Source: Oscillatoriaceae cyanobacterium M7585_C2015_266 (lineage in GTDB: Bacteria; Cyanobacteriota; Cyanobacteriia; Cyanobacteriales; Oscillatoriaceae). From it: a DNA stretch of 64,000 nt. The notes beneath the pieces are model-generated. The model was not told where the DNA came from. It saw only the letters and a list, made by a program, of their open reading frames with translations, and ran no database searches. Position numbers and translations under genes: made by a program. Of the stretch, positions 36,437-45,514 are shown piece by piece (within the stretch, counting starts at the first letter, position 1; each line of letters begins with the position of its first letter). The stretch spans positions 37,699-101,698 of the forward strand of contig DVEG01000018.1 of the NCBI GenBank assembly GCA_015295835.1, written 5' to 3'.

Positions 36437-36744
36437 AGCTATTTCTCTACAAATTTCAGATGCCGTAAGCAAGTATACAGAGTTTTTTCTATATTTTTGA
36501 AATTTTTCCGGTAAAATAGCTATCTTAAATATCTAGTTTTAAATAAATAAAAAATAAAAAATAAAAAATAATAAATATTCACTTTGCGAATAACAAAATT
36601 TAAAAAACAGAATTTCTATCGTTTTGGAGATTCCCCTCCCCTCTTCTTGACACAAAACACAAATATATTTACCCTCACAGTTACCTTAAAAAAATGTTAA
36701 TTTTGGTAAAATAGAGAAAATTTTGTGAAAAACGATACAATACA
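36437..36744. repeat. AT-rich divergent spacer with AAAAATA repeats
   Basis: About 308 bases between divergent genes. At 36541-36575 there is a run of AAAAATA-like units, low-complexity DNA of curved-DNA type. TTGACA occurs near 36648 but has no good -10 at normal spacing. No RNA gene or ORF is seen. Confidence 0.5.
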
Positions 36745-37941
36745 ATGAGTGTACCCTCCATTACCTCAACTTTACTGCGAGCAGAGATTCAATCTCTACA
36801 GCCTCACCTAGTCAAATGGCGTCGGCAATTACACAAATATCCAGAACTCGGTTTTCAAGAATACCGTACAGCTGAATTTATTTCGCAAAAATTGCAGGAA
36901 TGGGGAATTAACCACCAAACAGGCATCGCTAAGACAGGGATTGTCGCAAATATACCAGGCCACAAAAAAGGCCCAGTTTTGGCCATTCGTGCTGATATGG
37001 ATGCTCTGCCGATTCAAGAAGAAAACGATGTGCCCTACCGCTCCCAATATAATGGGCGGATGCATGCCTGTGGGCATGATGGGCATGTTGCGCTCGCTCT
37101 TGGCACCGCTTGGTATCTTTCAAAAAATCCCCAAAACTTCGCCGGCACAGTAAAAATTATCTTCCAACCCGCAGAAGAAAATCCCGGCGGCGCCAAACCA
37201 ATGATAGAAGCAGGAGTACTAAAAAATCCAGACGTAGACGCAATCATCGGCTTACACATCTGGAATAACCTCCCTCTTGGTACAGTAGGCGTACGTAGTG
37301 GCCCATTAATGGCCGCAGCCGAAACATTCCGCTGCACGATTTTCGGTAAAGGCGGGCACGGGGCGATGCCCCAGCAAACAATTGACTCGATTTTGGTTGC
37401 CGCCCAAATCGTAAATACCCTACAAACTATTGTCGCCCGTAATGTTAATCCTATTGATTCAGCAGTAGTAACAGTTGGGGAATTCCATGCTGGCACAGCA
37501 CCCAATGTAATAGCCGATACTGCACAAATAAGCGGCACAGTGCGCTATTTCAATCCTGCATTAGCTGAATTTTTGCCGCGACGGCTTGAGGAAATTATTG
37601 CTGGCGTCTGCCAAAGTCACGGCGCAAGTTACAATCTTAATTATATGCGACTTTATCCTCCCCTAATTAATAATAAGACAATCACTGAATTAGTGCGCTC
37701 AGCAGCATCATCTGTAATAGAAACTCCTGCTGGCATTGTGCCTGAATGTCAAACAATGGGCAGTGAAGATATGGCATTTTTCCTGCAAGAAGTACCCGGC
37801 TGTTATTTCTTCCTCGGTTCGGCAAACCTCTCCCAAAATTTAGTCTATCCCCACCACCACCCCCGTTTTGATTTTGATGAAACTGTTCTCGGTATGGGAG
37901 TAGAAATTTTTGTCCGCTGCGTTGAAAAATTCTGTGTATGA
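36745..37941 (+). CDS. M20-family metallopeptidase / amidohydrolase (hippurate hydrolase type)
   Basis: The 398-residue protein has the M20D pattern: WRRQLHKYPELGFQEYRTA, LAIRADMDALPIQE, RMHACGHDGHVALALG, FQPAEENPGGAKPMIEAG and the terminal YPHHHPRFDFDE. The CGHDGH and HHH motifs supply metal ligands. Relatives hydrolyse N-acyl amino acids or amino-acid conjugates in the cytoplasm. Its stop overlaps the miaE start by four bases, so the pair is an operon. The natural substrate is unknown. Confidence 0.92.
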   Translation: MSVPSITSTLLRAEIQSLQPHLVKWRRQLHKYPELGFQEYRTAEFISQKLQEWGINHQTGIAKTGIVANIPGHKKGPVLAIRADMDALPIQEENDVPYRSQYNGRMHACGHDGHVALALGTAWYLSKNPQNFAGTVKIIFQPAEENPGGAKPMIEAGVLKNPDVDAIIGLHIWNNLPLGTVGVRSGPLMAAAETFRCTIFGKGGHGAMPQQTIDSILVAAQIVNTLQTIVARNVNPIDSAVVTVGEFHAGTAPNVIADTAQISGTVRYFNPALAEFLPRRLEEIIAGVCQSHGASYNLNYMRLYPPLINNKTITELVRSAASSVIETPAGIVPECQTMGSEDMAFFLQEVPGCYFFLGSANLSQNLVYPHHHPRFDFDETVLGMGVEIFVRCVEKFCV

Positions 37942-38534
37942 CTACTACAATCCCTACTATTAAATTTCTCAAACAACCTACTAAACCAGAATGGGTAGAA
38001 TTAGCGCTTGCCAACCTCGACACAATTTTACTCGATCACTCCCACTGTGAACGCAAAGCAGCAGGAGTGGCAATAAATTTGATGTTTCGCTATCCTTCAT
38101 ATACAAAATTAGTGCGTTCATTAACAGCGCTCGCTCGTGAAGAATTAGAACACTTCGAGCAAGTAAACCAAATTTTAGAACGTCGGGGCATTGCTTTAGC
38201 TCCTCTAGCAGCTCCCCCCTACGGTGCAAGTTTAAACGCACTTATTCGCCGTGACGAACCCGCGCGATTGTTGGATACTTTGTTAGTTTGTGCTTTAATA
38301 GAAGCACGTAGCCATGAAAGACTTGGGCTTCTGGCTGCTCACTGCCCTGATACTGAATTAGCAAAATTTTATCGCGCATTGATGGCTTCTGAAGCGCGTC
38401 ACTACGGTATTTATTGGCTACTGGCAAATACATACTGTGATGCGAAAACTGTAGCGGAGCGCTTAGAAGAATTGGCGCTTGCAGAAAGTAAAATACTGGC
38501 AAATCTTTATCCCCAACCGCGAATTCACAGCTAG
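37938..38534 (+). CDS. miaE: tRNA-(ms2io6A)-hydroxylase
   Basis: The 198-residue diiron protein of ferritin-like fold has the conserved DHSHCERKAAG, AREELEHFEQV, CALIEARSHERLGLLA and MASEARHYGIYW helices. The E, ExxH and ExxxH ligands for two irons are present. It hydroxylates the isopentenyl group of ms2i6A37 in certain tRNAs. The coupling to the M20 peptidase through an ATGA overlap is not explained by function. Confidence 0.93.
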   Translation: MTTTIPTIKFLKQPTKPEWVELALANLDTILLDHSHCERKAAGVAINLMFRYPSYTKLVRSLTALAREELEHFEQVNQILERRGIALAPLAAPPYGASLNALIRRDEPARLLDTLLVCALIEARSHERLGLLAAHCPDTELAKFYRALMASEARHYGIYWLLANTYCDAKTVAERLEELALAESKILANLYPQPRIHS

Positions 38535-38589
38535 CAAGCTTTCGGGGATGTTACTATGATAATAACAGGAAATAAAATTATTAAAGCAC

Positions 38590-39069
38590 GTGAGAACTTA
38601 TTATAGAGATTTTATAATTCGTTCCTGGGAAAAACGCGATCGCATTGCTGCCGCTGAAGTCATCCGTACTACTCTTGCCGAATATGGTTTAGGATGGGAG
38701 CCAGAGGGGGCAGATAGAGATGTATTGGAAGTTGAAACCTACTATCTGGCACGTAGCGGCGAATTCTGGGTAATCGAAAAACAAGATAAAATAGTCGGCA
38801 CAGGAGCATACTATCCAGTAGAGAGAGGAGAAAAAGCTGTAGAAATCCGTAAAATGTATCTTTTGGCAGGAGTGAGAGGGCAAGGGCTGGGGAAATTTTT
38901 ACTGCAAAAGCTAGAATCAGCGATTACTGAGAAAGGGTATAAAACTATCTGGATAGAAACAGCAAGCGTTCTTAAAGAAGCTGTAAAATTATATGAAAAC
39001 AGTGGCTATCAACCGACAACAGGGGTGGAAACTAAACGCTGCGATCGCATCTTTGTAAAATACCTCTAA
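38590..39069 (+). CDS. GNAT-family N-acetyltransferase
   Basis: The 159-residue single GNAT domain contains VEIRKMYLLAGVRGQGLGKFLLQKLE, whose RGQGLG is the acetyl-CoA loop, and WIETASVLKEAVKLYENSGYQP. The GTG at 38590 is the only sensible start in frame; no strong ribosome-binding site is seen. The substrate is unknown. It stands 55 bases behind miaE and converges on the livF gene. Confidence 0.87.
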   Translation: MRTYYRDFIIRSWEKRDRIAAAEVIRTTLAEYGLGWEPEGADRDVLEVETYYLARSGEFWVIEKQDKIVGTGAYYPVERGEKAVEIRKMYLLAGVRGQGLGKFLLQKLESAITEKGYKTIWIETASVLKEAVKLYENSGYQPTTGVETKRCDRIFVKYL

Positions 39070-39101
39070 ATAAAAATTTATAAAAATTTACAAAGAAGTA
39101 C

Positions 39102-39848
39102 TTATCCCAAATATGCCTGCCTGACGCGCTCATCCTCGATTAAATCGGAAGCCTTCCCAGACAAAGTTACAAAGCCGGATTCTAAAACATAAGCGCGATC
39201 AGAAATTTCCAAAGCTAGATGAGCATTTTGTTCTACTAAAAGAATTGTTACACCCGTTTGGCGGAGATTTTTTATAATAGAAAATATTTCTCGAACAATT
39301 GCAGGAGCTAATCCTAGACTCGGTTCATCCAATAGCAACAATTTAGGACGACTCATCAAAGCCCGAGCGATCGCTAACATTTGTTGTTCCCCTCCGCTCA
39401 AAGTTCCTGCTAGCTGATGACGTCTTTCTGCCAAACGTGGAAACAACTGAAATTGCCGCTGTAAATCTAATTTAATTTCAAAAGAATTAGAGCGAATATA
39501 AGCGCCCAATTCCAGATTATCCTGAACCGTTTGCCGTGTCAACACACGTCTACCTTCCGGGCAGTGAGCAATTCCTAATTTTACTATTTCATGAGCCTGA
39601 CGACGGGTGATATCGCGCCCTCTGTAGATAATTTTGCCACTGCGAGGAGAAACTAATTTGGAAATAGCCCGGAGCGTCGTGCTTTTGCCAGCTCCATTAG
39701 CACCGATTAGGGTGACAATTTCTCCTTCATTAACAGTTAAATTGACTGATTGGAGCGCTTGAATGCCGCCGTAATTGACACAAAGATTTTGAATTTCTAA
39801 CAGGGGAATAGCTTGACTTTCTGCCATAGAAAGGTGAAAATTATTCAT
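39102..39848 (-). CDS. livF: Branched-chain/neutral amino-acid ABC transporter, ATPase LivF
   Basis: The 248-residue HAAT-family ATPase has Walker A GANGAGKST, the signature LSGGEQQMLAIARALMSRP and Walker B LLLLDEPSLGLAP. The NLELGAYIRSN segment is typical of LivF. It overlaps livG by eight bases. It works with LivG on the cytoplasmic face of the LivHM channel. In Anabaena the homologous neutral amino-acid system is named Nat; which Nat system this corresponds to cannot be told here. Confidence 0.93.
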   Translation of the reverse strand: MNNFHLSMAESQAIPLLEIQNLCVNYGGIQALQSVNLTVNEGEIVTLIGANGAGKSTTLRAISKLVSPRSGKIIYRGRDITRRQAHEIVKLGIAHCPEGRRVLTRQTVQDNLELGAYIRSNSFEIKLDLQRQFQLFPRLAERRHQLAGTLSGGEQQMLAIARALMSRPKLLLLDEPSLGLAPAIVREIFSIIKNLRQTGVTILLVEQNAHLALEISDRAYVLESGFVTLSGKASDLIEDERVRQAYLG

Positions 39849-40629
39849 CTCCTAAATAGGCTTCGATAACAGCGGGTTCATTCTTAACAATTGCCGGCTC
39901 GCCAAGAGCAATTAATTGCCCGAAGTTTAAAACGGCAATGCGATCGCATAATCCCATTACTAAGGGAACGTGATGTTCGATAATAATAATTGTTAAATCA
40001 AACCTCGCCCGCAACTCACGAATAAATTCACTTAATTTATGTTTTTCGTAAGGATTCATGCCAGCGGCTGGTTCATCAAGTAACAGCATTTTTGGAGACA
40101 AAGCAAGAGCGCGGGCAATTTCTAGACGGCGCTGCTCCCCATAGGGAAAATTCTTAGCTTTTTCAAAAGCGCGCTCGCTCAATCCCACCAACTCTAGCAA
40201 ATCCCAAGCCTTTTTTTTAGCTTTGTTTTCCTGACTGCGAGCTAATGGTAAGCCCAGCACACCTTGAAAAAAATTACTTTTAATATCAAGGTGACAGGCG
40301 ATAATCACATTTTCCAGCGCCGACAATTCCCCAAACAGACGAATATTTTGAAAAGTTCGCGCAATCCCTTTGGCAGCAATTTCATGGGGGCGAAGTTGAG
40401 ATATTTCTTCCCCTTGATAAAAGATTTTACCACTTGACGGCTGAATCAAACCAGTGATAGTATTAAATAAAGTAGTTTTTCCAGCTCCATTAGGACCAAT
40501 TAAACCAAATATTTCCCCCTGTAGAACAGTGAAAGAAACATTATTAACGGCAATGAGACCCCCGAATTGACAAATCAGGGCTTTGACTTCTAGAATAGGG
40601 GTGTAAGAGGAAGTAATTTGATTATTCAT
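39841..40629 (-). CDS. livG: Branched-chain/neutral amino-acid ABC transporter, ATPase LivG
   Basis: The 262-residue ATPase has Walker [10 protein letters not shown], the LivG marker [12 protein letters not shown], the signature [14 protein letters not shown] and Walker [14 protein letters not shown]. The [18 protein letters not shown] switch region is intact. It overlaps livM by four bases and livF by eight, so the three are translationally linked. Confidence 0.94.
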   Translation of the reverse strand: MNNQITSSYTPILEVKALICQFGGLIAVNNVSFTVLQGEIFGLIGPNGAGKTTLFNTITGLIQPSSGKIFYQGEEISQLRPHEIAAKGIARTFQNIRLFGELSALENVIIACHLDIKSNFFQGVLGLPLARSQENKAKKKAWDLLELVGLSERAFEKAKNFPYGEQRRLEIARALALSPKMLLLDEPAAGMNPYEKHKLSEFIRELRARFDLTIIIIEHHVPLVMGLCDRIAVLNFGQLIALGEPAIVKNEPAVIEAYLGDE

Positions 40630-41573
40630 GGCTGTATTTTCACTGGCTGCTTTTGATGGCGATTACCGCGTTGGAATAAAGCCGGCGTTATCAAGCCTTG
40701 AGGGAAAAATATCGTTCCTACGATTATCAGAGAGCCGAAAATAATCAGGCGAGCCTCTCGCAGGAATTGTGATAGCCATGAGGGCAAGCCGGAAATATCT
40801 GCGAGGGAGCGCAAAATTTCTGGCAGTGCCGTGAAAGTCATTCCTCCCAAAACAGGTCCCCAAAAAGTTTTAGTTCCACCAATTAAAACAGAAGTTAAAT
40901 ATATAATACTAGCATCAAAAGTACCTTGGCGGGCATTCCAAGTATTGAGAAAATGAGCGCTAACTACCCCAACCACTCCAGCTAAAATAGCCCCCAGAGT
41001 AAAAGCCAACACCTTATAATAAGTAGGGTTAATTCCCATAGCATCGGCTGCCAATTCATCTTCTCGAATTGCTATTAAAGCCCGCCCAACACGAATACGC
41101 TCAAGGCGGTAGAGCAATGCCATACTAATACCCAGCAGAGGTAGTGCAATCCACAAATATTCTAGAGGCGTAGAGAAAGGTTGAGGGATAGCAAAAATTC
41201 CCACAGCACCGCCGGTAATTTCCAGATTTAGAGAAAGCACACGCAAGATTTCCACAAAAGCAATAGTTGCGATCGCCAAATAAATTCCCCGTAATCTCAG
41301 CGCTGGAATTCCCACAGCCACCCCCAAAATTCCAGAAATCACACCTGCAATTATCATTTCCAATAACAGCCAGTGAAGAGGAAACAAACCGTCATTACTG
41401 GGAAAAACCTTAGTTGAAAGAATAGCCGCCACATATCCACCTAGCGCATAGAAACCAGGGCTAGCGAGAGACAGTTGCCCTGCCATCAGAGGCAAGTATA
41501 GAGACAATCCCATTAGCGCCCCCAATACCATCGAGACAATCAAAGGCGCGTAATCATTTAAAAATGAAACCAT
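40626..41573 (-). CDS. livM: Branched-chain/neutral amino-acid ABC transporter, permease LivM
   Basis: The 315-residue permease has about nine hydrophobic segments and the cytoplasmic coupling loop VGRALIAIREDELAADAMGINPTYYKVLAF, diagnostic of LivM. It ends in a basic tail. It starts 22 bases after the livH stop. It forms the membrane channel with LivH. Confidence 0.93.
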   Translation of the reverse strand: MVSFLNDYAPLIVSMVLGALMGLSLYLPLMAGQLSLASPGFYALGGYVAAILSTKVFPSNDGLFPLHWLLLEMIIAGVISGILGVAVGIPALRLRGIYLAIATIAFVEILRVLSLNLEITGGAVGIFAIPQPFSTPLEYLWIALPLLGISMALLYRLERIRVGRALIAIREDELAADAMGINPTYYKVLAFTLGAILAGVVGVVSAHFLNTWNARQGTFDASIIYLTSVLIGGTKTFWGPVLGGMTFTALPEILRSLADISGLPSWLSQFLREARLIIFGSLIIVGTIFFPQGLITPALFQRGNRHQKQPVKIQP

Positions 41574-41595
41574 AGAATAATTTTAGACTTTAGCC

Positions 41596-42546
41596 TTACA
41601 CCTTTTGAACAAAACGCCGCCCCAGCAACCCTTGTGGTTTAACTAGCAGCATAATAAACAAAATTCCGAAAGCAACAGCTTCTTTATAAGCCGAAAACTC
41701 TGCAGGCACAAAAGCCTCAACTATTCCGATAACCAAACCGCCCAAAACCGCACCTGGAATACTTCCCAAACCGCCCAACACTATAACTGCCAGACCTTTT
41801 AGCCCGAAAGCAATGCCAAAATATGGCCCAGCAATACTGACACTAGAACCCACTAAAGAACCCGCCAATCCAGCCAGAAAACTGCTAATAAAAAATGTCA
41901 GAACAATAAAAAAATCCGGATTAATACCTAACAAATTTGCTGTTAGCGGATCTTCTGCAACTGCTTTCATTGCCTTACCAAATTTAGTATAATTTATAAA
42001 ATAAGTAAGGAGAGCGACAATCACACAAGAAACAGTAAAAATAACTATCTGTACGCTCCGAATAGGAATCGGTTTTTCTGCCGTACCGAAATTAATAGAA
42101 GCAGGCAAATTACCATAAGTATTACCGGGAAAAGTATAGCTTTCTGCACCGACTAAATACTGAATAAAATTAACGATAACAAGAGCGACACCGAGACTAG
42201 AAACCACGCTTAGTAGAGAATCAGCACCTCGGCGCCGCAAAGGGCGAAAAGCAATAAATTCGATCGCTATTCCAACCAAGCCCGCCAATATACTTCCCAA
42301 AAACAATGCAACAGCAAAAGGCAATTGTATCGGCAAACTAGCATTTGCCAGCAAGCCATTAAAACCAAACTTACCTCCCATCAGGGCATAAGTAAAATAT
42401 GCCCCAAGAGTAAATATTGCCCCGTGGGCAAAATTAATAATACCCAAGATAGAAAATATCAGCGTATATCCTAATGCAAAAATAGCATAGACGCTGCCGA
42501 TAGACAAACCATTTAAAAATGGTTGCCAAAATAAGCTCAGCTCCAT
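41596..42546 (-). CDS. livH: Branched-chain/neutral amino-acid ABC transporter, permease LivH
   Basis: The 316-residue permease starts with LNGLSIGSVYAIFALGYTLIFSILGIINFAHG, the LivH signature, and has the loop KFGKAMKAVAEDPLTANLLGIN and the region GLKGLAVIVLGGLGSIPGAVLGGL. About eight helices are predicted. It lies 77 bases downstream of the substrate-binding gene. Confidence 0.94.
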   Translation of the reverse strand: MELSLFWQPFLNGLSIGSVYAIFALGYTLIFSILGIINFAHGAIFTLGAYFTYALMGGKFGFNGLLANASLPIQLPFAVALFLGSILAGLVGIAIEFIAFRPLRRRGADSLLSVVSSLGVALVIVNFIQYLVGAESYTFPGNTYGNLPASINFGTAEKPIPIRSVQIVIFTVSCVIVALLTYFINYTKFGKAMKAVAEDPLTANLLGINPDFFIVLTFFISSFLAGLAGSLVGSSVSIAGPYFGIAFGLKGLAVIVLGGLGSIPGAVLGGLVIGIVEAFVPAEFSAYKEAVAFGILFIMLLVKPQGLLGRRFVQKV

Positions 42547-42623
42547 AACATCTTTAATCTCATTTTCTCACAGCTCAGTCCATACTACTTATTAATTTTT
42601 TTTAATTATTCATGTTTGCCTGC

Positions 42624-43844
42624 TTATTTTAGAAAAACAAACTTGCCATTCTTGCCATCGGGATCAACCTTCAACTGTGCCACATAGAAATCTTTTTGAA
42701 TTACATCGCCCACGGGGGTGAATGAAATTTCACCCAATGGAGTATCATATTTTCCCGCCAATAACTGCTTATTTAGTTCAGTGCGTAATTGTTCCAAAGG
42801 CATTTTGCTAATATCCGTTCTTTTATCAATTTCTTTTAGCGCTTCTACAAACACTTGCACGGCTGTAAAGGCTTGGGCGCTAAACTGCGGTGGTTCTTTT
42901 TTGTATTGATTTACAAAAGCTTTACGAAATTCCTGATTAATTTTGTTTGGGTGAGCTGGGCTATAAGCTTGCGCGATTAAGACTCCATCGCAGAGAGCCT
43001 GACAGACATTAAATATATTAGAAGTATTAAAACCATTACCGCCAATAATAATACCTTTATAGCCTAATTCTCGTAATTGTTTAACCAAATTGCCGCCGTC
43101 TACAGCCAAGCCAGAAATAATAATTAAATCTGGTTTGAGATTGAGGGCGTTCGTAGCTTGAGATTGAAAATCAGTGTCGCTAGTTTGAAATTTTTGCACA
43201 GTTACCAAATCGAGACCATGTTCTTTTACCGTTTGCTGAAAAATTTCGGTTTCCGACTTGTTAAATGCGTCGTTTTGTGCATAGAACACAGCTACTCTTT
43301 TAATTTTTGGGTTGAGTTTGAGAGCAGCCTTGAGGGAATTTGGGGCGACGACAGAAACAGAGGCTGAAACGCGAGCGATATAATCGCCGATTTCAGGAAT
43401 GCCTTTAGCGGTATTAGAGGCTCCGATAGTGGGTACTTTTGCTCGCTCGGCGATGGGAGCGGCACTGAAAGCCTGCTGAGAGAGGGTAGGGCCAACAATG
43501 CCGACGACTTTATTTTGTGAAATCAAGGTTTGAAAGGCATTAATAGCGCCAGCTTCATCGCCGCCAGTATCTTGAATGACGAGTTTAATCGGGGTGCCAT
43601 TGACGCCACCCCTATCATTGAAATATTTTTCGGCAATTTTAACCCCTGAAATACCTTCTTGACCTAAGAGGGCGACGTTACTTGTTTGTGCGAAGGCAAT
43701 GCCGATGGGAATAGCAGTGGAGGAATCGGCTCCGGTTGGGGTGGTATTGGCAGAGGTTGTGCCCGGGTTCGTCTGACTACAAGCTGTCAGCAGCAGAGCA
43801 AAGGTGACAAAGAGTGAGGAAGTTGGAATTGCTAGTTTTTTCAT
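42624..43844 (-). CDS. livK: Amino-acid ABC transporter substrate-binding lipoprotein (LivK type)
   Basis: I start the gene at the ATG at 43844, because the product then begins with a lipoprotein signal (MKKLAIPTSSLFVTFALLLTAC, lipobox LLTAC); the open frame runs 57 codons further upstream without signs of coding. About 406 residues follow the type I periplasmic-binding fold: IPIGIAFAQTSNVALLGQ, YFNDRGGVNGTPIKLVIQDTGGD and VVGIVGPTLSQQA. It delivers amino acids to LivHM and is the first gene of the five-gene operon. Confidence 0.9.
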   Translation of the reverse strand: MKKLAIPTSSLFVTFALLLTACSQTNPGTTSANTTPTGADSSTAIPIGIAFAQTSNVALLGQEGISGVKIAEKYFNDRGGVNGTPIKLVIQDTGGDEAGAINAFQTLISQNKVVGIVGPTLSQQAFSAAPIAERAKVPTIGASNTAKGIPEIGDYIARVSASVSVVAPNSLKAALKLNPKIKRVAVFYAQNDAFNKSETEIFQQTVKEHGLDLVTVQKFQTSDTDFQSQATNALNLKPDLIIISGLAVDGGNLVKQLRELGYKGIIIGGNGFNTSNIFNVCQALCDGVLIAQAYSPAHPNKINQEFRKAFVNQYKKEPPQFSAQAFTAVQVFVEALKEIDKRTDISKMPLEQLRTELNKQLLAGKYDTPLGEISFTPVGDVIQKDFYVAQLKVDPDGKNGKFVFLK

Positions 43845-44224
43845 GGAAAGAGGGAGAAATGTTACTGGAATTATCTTAGCTAGGTTAGAACCCCCTAGAC
43901 CACGAACTTGCGCTCGCCACATCCTAGCAGACATCTGGCTTTTAAGCAAAAGAATTTTTGCTGTTAGCCAATAGGCATTATTTTTACAATTTTCTTTACC
44001 TACATACTCCGCCATAATATTATTCGCGCCCTCCGGAAAGCGTGGAAAAACCTTTTTAATAAGAAAATGAGAGTAATGCAGAAGAAAGGCTTGACTTTTT
44101 AGCGGGGGATCGCTTAATAATGGAGTTTAATTCGCGTCTGGCCCTTATGAATATTAAATAAATGTTGCTTATATGTCTTAAAAAAATGAATCTATCTCAT
44201 TCTGGTTGTAGCTGAAAAAAGCCC
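43845..44224. promoter_or_regulatory. Divergent spacer livK / rlpA with candidate promoter
   Basis: About 380 bases with no supported gene. TTGACT (44091-44096) and TAATAA (44115-44120) are spaced 18 bases apart and point toward rlpA, whose ATG is about 105 bases further. The livK promoter should lie in the other half, but I see no clear boxes for it. Confidence 0.35.
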
Positions 44225-45514
44225 ATGCCATTTTTAGGACTTGTTTGGATTGCCTCTTGTTGGACTTGTTTGCTTACAAGCCAAGGTATTTTAAAGGCAC
44301 CTGATAGCTTATTCAATACATCTGCTGCCAAAGGTTGGTCGTTTTTCAGCTCTCCTGTTGAAAAACATCCTTCCTTCCGTCAGGCAGCGGCAAATTCAAG
44401 TTTTTTACCTTCATCGCATCCTCCCAGTGTCTGGCTGCCACTGAGTAAAATGTTCAATTGGGGACGCAGTTATTCTCCATCCAAGTGGCTCAGTCCTTTG
44501 GATAACTGGTTTGCCAGTAACGCTACCTTCAAGGCAGGAGAAACAATTAGCTGCGTACAGTCAGCCTCACTACTAGGAAATTCTGCTAATACTACATTCG
44601 GCGAGCAGGTAGATCAAGATAGTGGGGCTAATAAAATATTACGGTTTTTGCAAAATTTACTTCCCAAGCAAAGACACTCCAAGTCTAATACTTCCGAGTC
44701 GATATCGGTTGTAGTTGTTCGTCCAGAGCAGCACAACCAAGCTAAAAAAGGTGAGGCAAAACTAGGCTACCGCAAGCTGCTGAGCTTCTGGCAGAAGTCT
44801 GCACTGCTCAAACCTGAGAATGCGGTGACTGTTTCTAAAAAAGGAGAGTTTCAGGTTTGGGTGAAGGGGTATTTGATTGCAGAAATACCCGATCGCGAAC
44901 GAGCTAGAGCGATAGCATCTAATCTAGAAAGCTTTTTTAAACAGCCGGATTGGCAACCGTCGCAACTGCAACCAGCATTGGTGAATGGGATGCCAGCAAT
45001 TAAAGCGGGCGAGCGCATCTTACTGACAATCGACGAGCAACTTGCCGCCCATAAAAACCGCAGTCGCGAACTCTTGGCCATTGAATGGCTGAATAATCTT
45101 CGTATTGCTCTTGGCACTACCCCACTTACTCTCGTAGAAGCTCAAACTCAGATGTACGGGCTAGTAGAAACTAATCACAAAATTCAGGGTTCCGCCTCGT
45201 GGTATGGTCCCTATTTTCATGGTCGCCTCACCGCCACCGGGGAAACTTTCAACCAAAACGAACTGACGGCAGCCCATCCGAGTTTACCTTTTGATACTTA
45301 TTTGAAAGTGACTAACCTCAAAAATGGCAAGCAGGTAATTGTACGGGTGAACGATCGCGGTCCCTATGTAGATGACAGAATTCTCGACCTTTCCAGGGAG
45401 GCGGCTCGTTCTCTCAACAGTTTAGAAGCTGGTGTCGTGCCGATTGAAGCAGTGCTAATGAAAACCACAGAGAAAACTCCCTCTATCTTGCACCAGCCGC
45501 TTACAAGGTTATGA
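44225..45514 (+). CDS. rlpA: RlpA-family septal lytic transglycosylase-like protein
   Basis: The 429-residue protein has a hydrophobic N-terminal export segment, a long poorly conserved middle region (residues about 30-310), and a C-terminal double-psi beta-barrel of RlpA type: GSASWYGPYFHGRLTATGE, ELTAAHPSLPFDTYLKVTN and VRVNDRGPYVDDRILDLS, in which the catalytic Asp is kept. RlpA cuts glycans lacking stem peptides in Pseudomonas. No SPOR domain is seen. Its 3' end overlaps trpE by six bases, convergent. Confidence 0.88.
   Translation: MPFLGLVWIASCWTCLLTSQGILKAPDSLFNTSAAKGWSFFSSPVEKHPSFRQAAANSSFLPSSHPPSVWLPLSKMFNWGRSYSPSKWLSPLDNWFASNATFKAGETISCVQSASLLGNSANTTFGEQVDQDSGANKILRFLQNLLPKQRHSKSNTSESISVVVVRPEQHNQAKKGEAKLGYRKLLSFWQKSALLKPENAVTVSKKGEFQVWVKGYLIAEIPDRERARAIASNLESFFKQPDWQPSQLQPALVNGMPAIKAGERILLTIDEQLAAHKNRSRELLAIEWLNNLRIALGTTPLTLVEAQTQMYGLVETNHKIQGSASWYGPYFHGRLTATGETFNQNELTAAHPSLPFDTYLKVTNLKNGKQVIVRVNDRGPYVDDRILDLSREAARSLNSLEAGVVPIEAVLMKTTEKTPSILHQPLTRL

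Noticed and set aside
36648..36653. TTGACA as a -35 promoter box for the M20 gene
   Set aside because: No acceptable -10 hexamer lies 16-18 bases downstream.
37035..37538. 167-residue open frame on the minus strand
   Set aside because: Antisense to the M20 peptidase, which has all metal-binding motifs.
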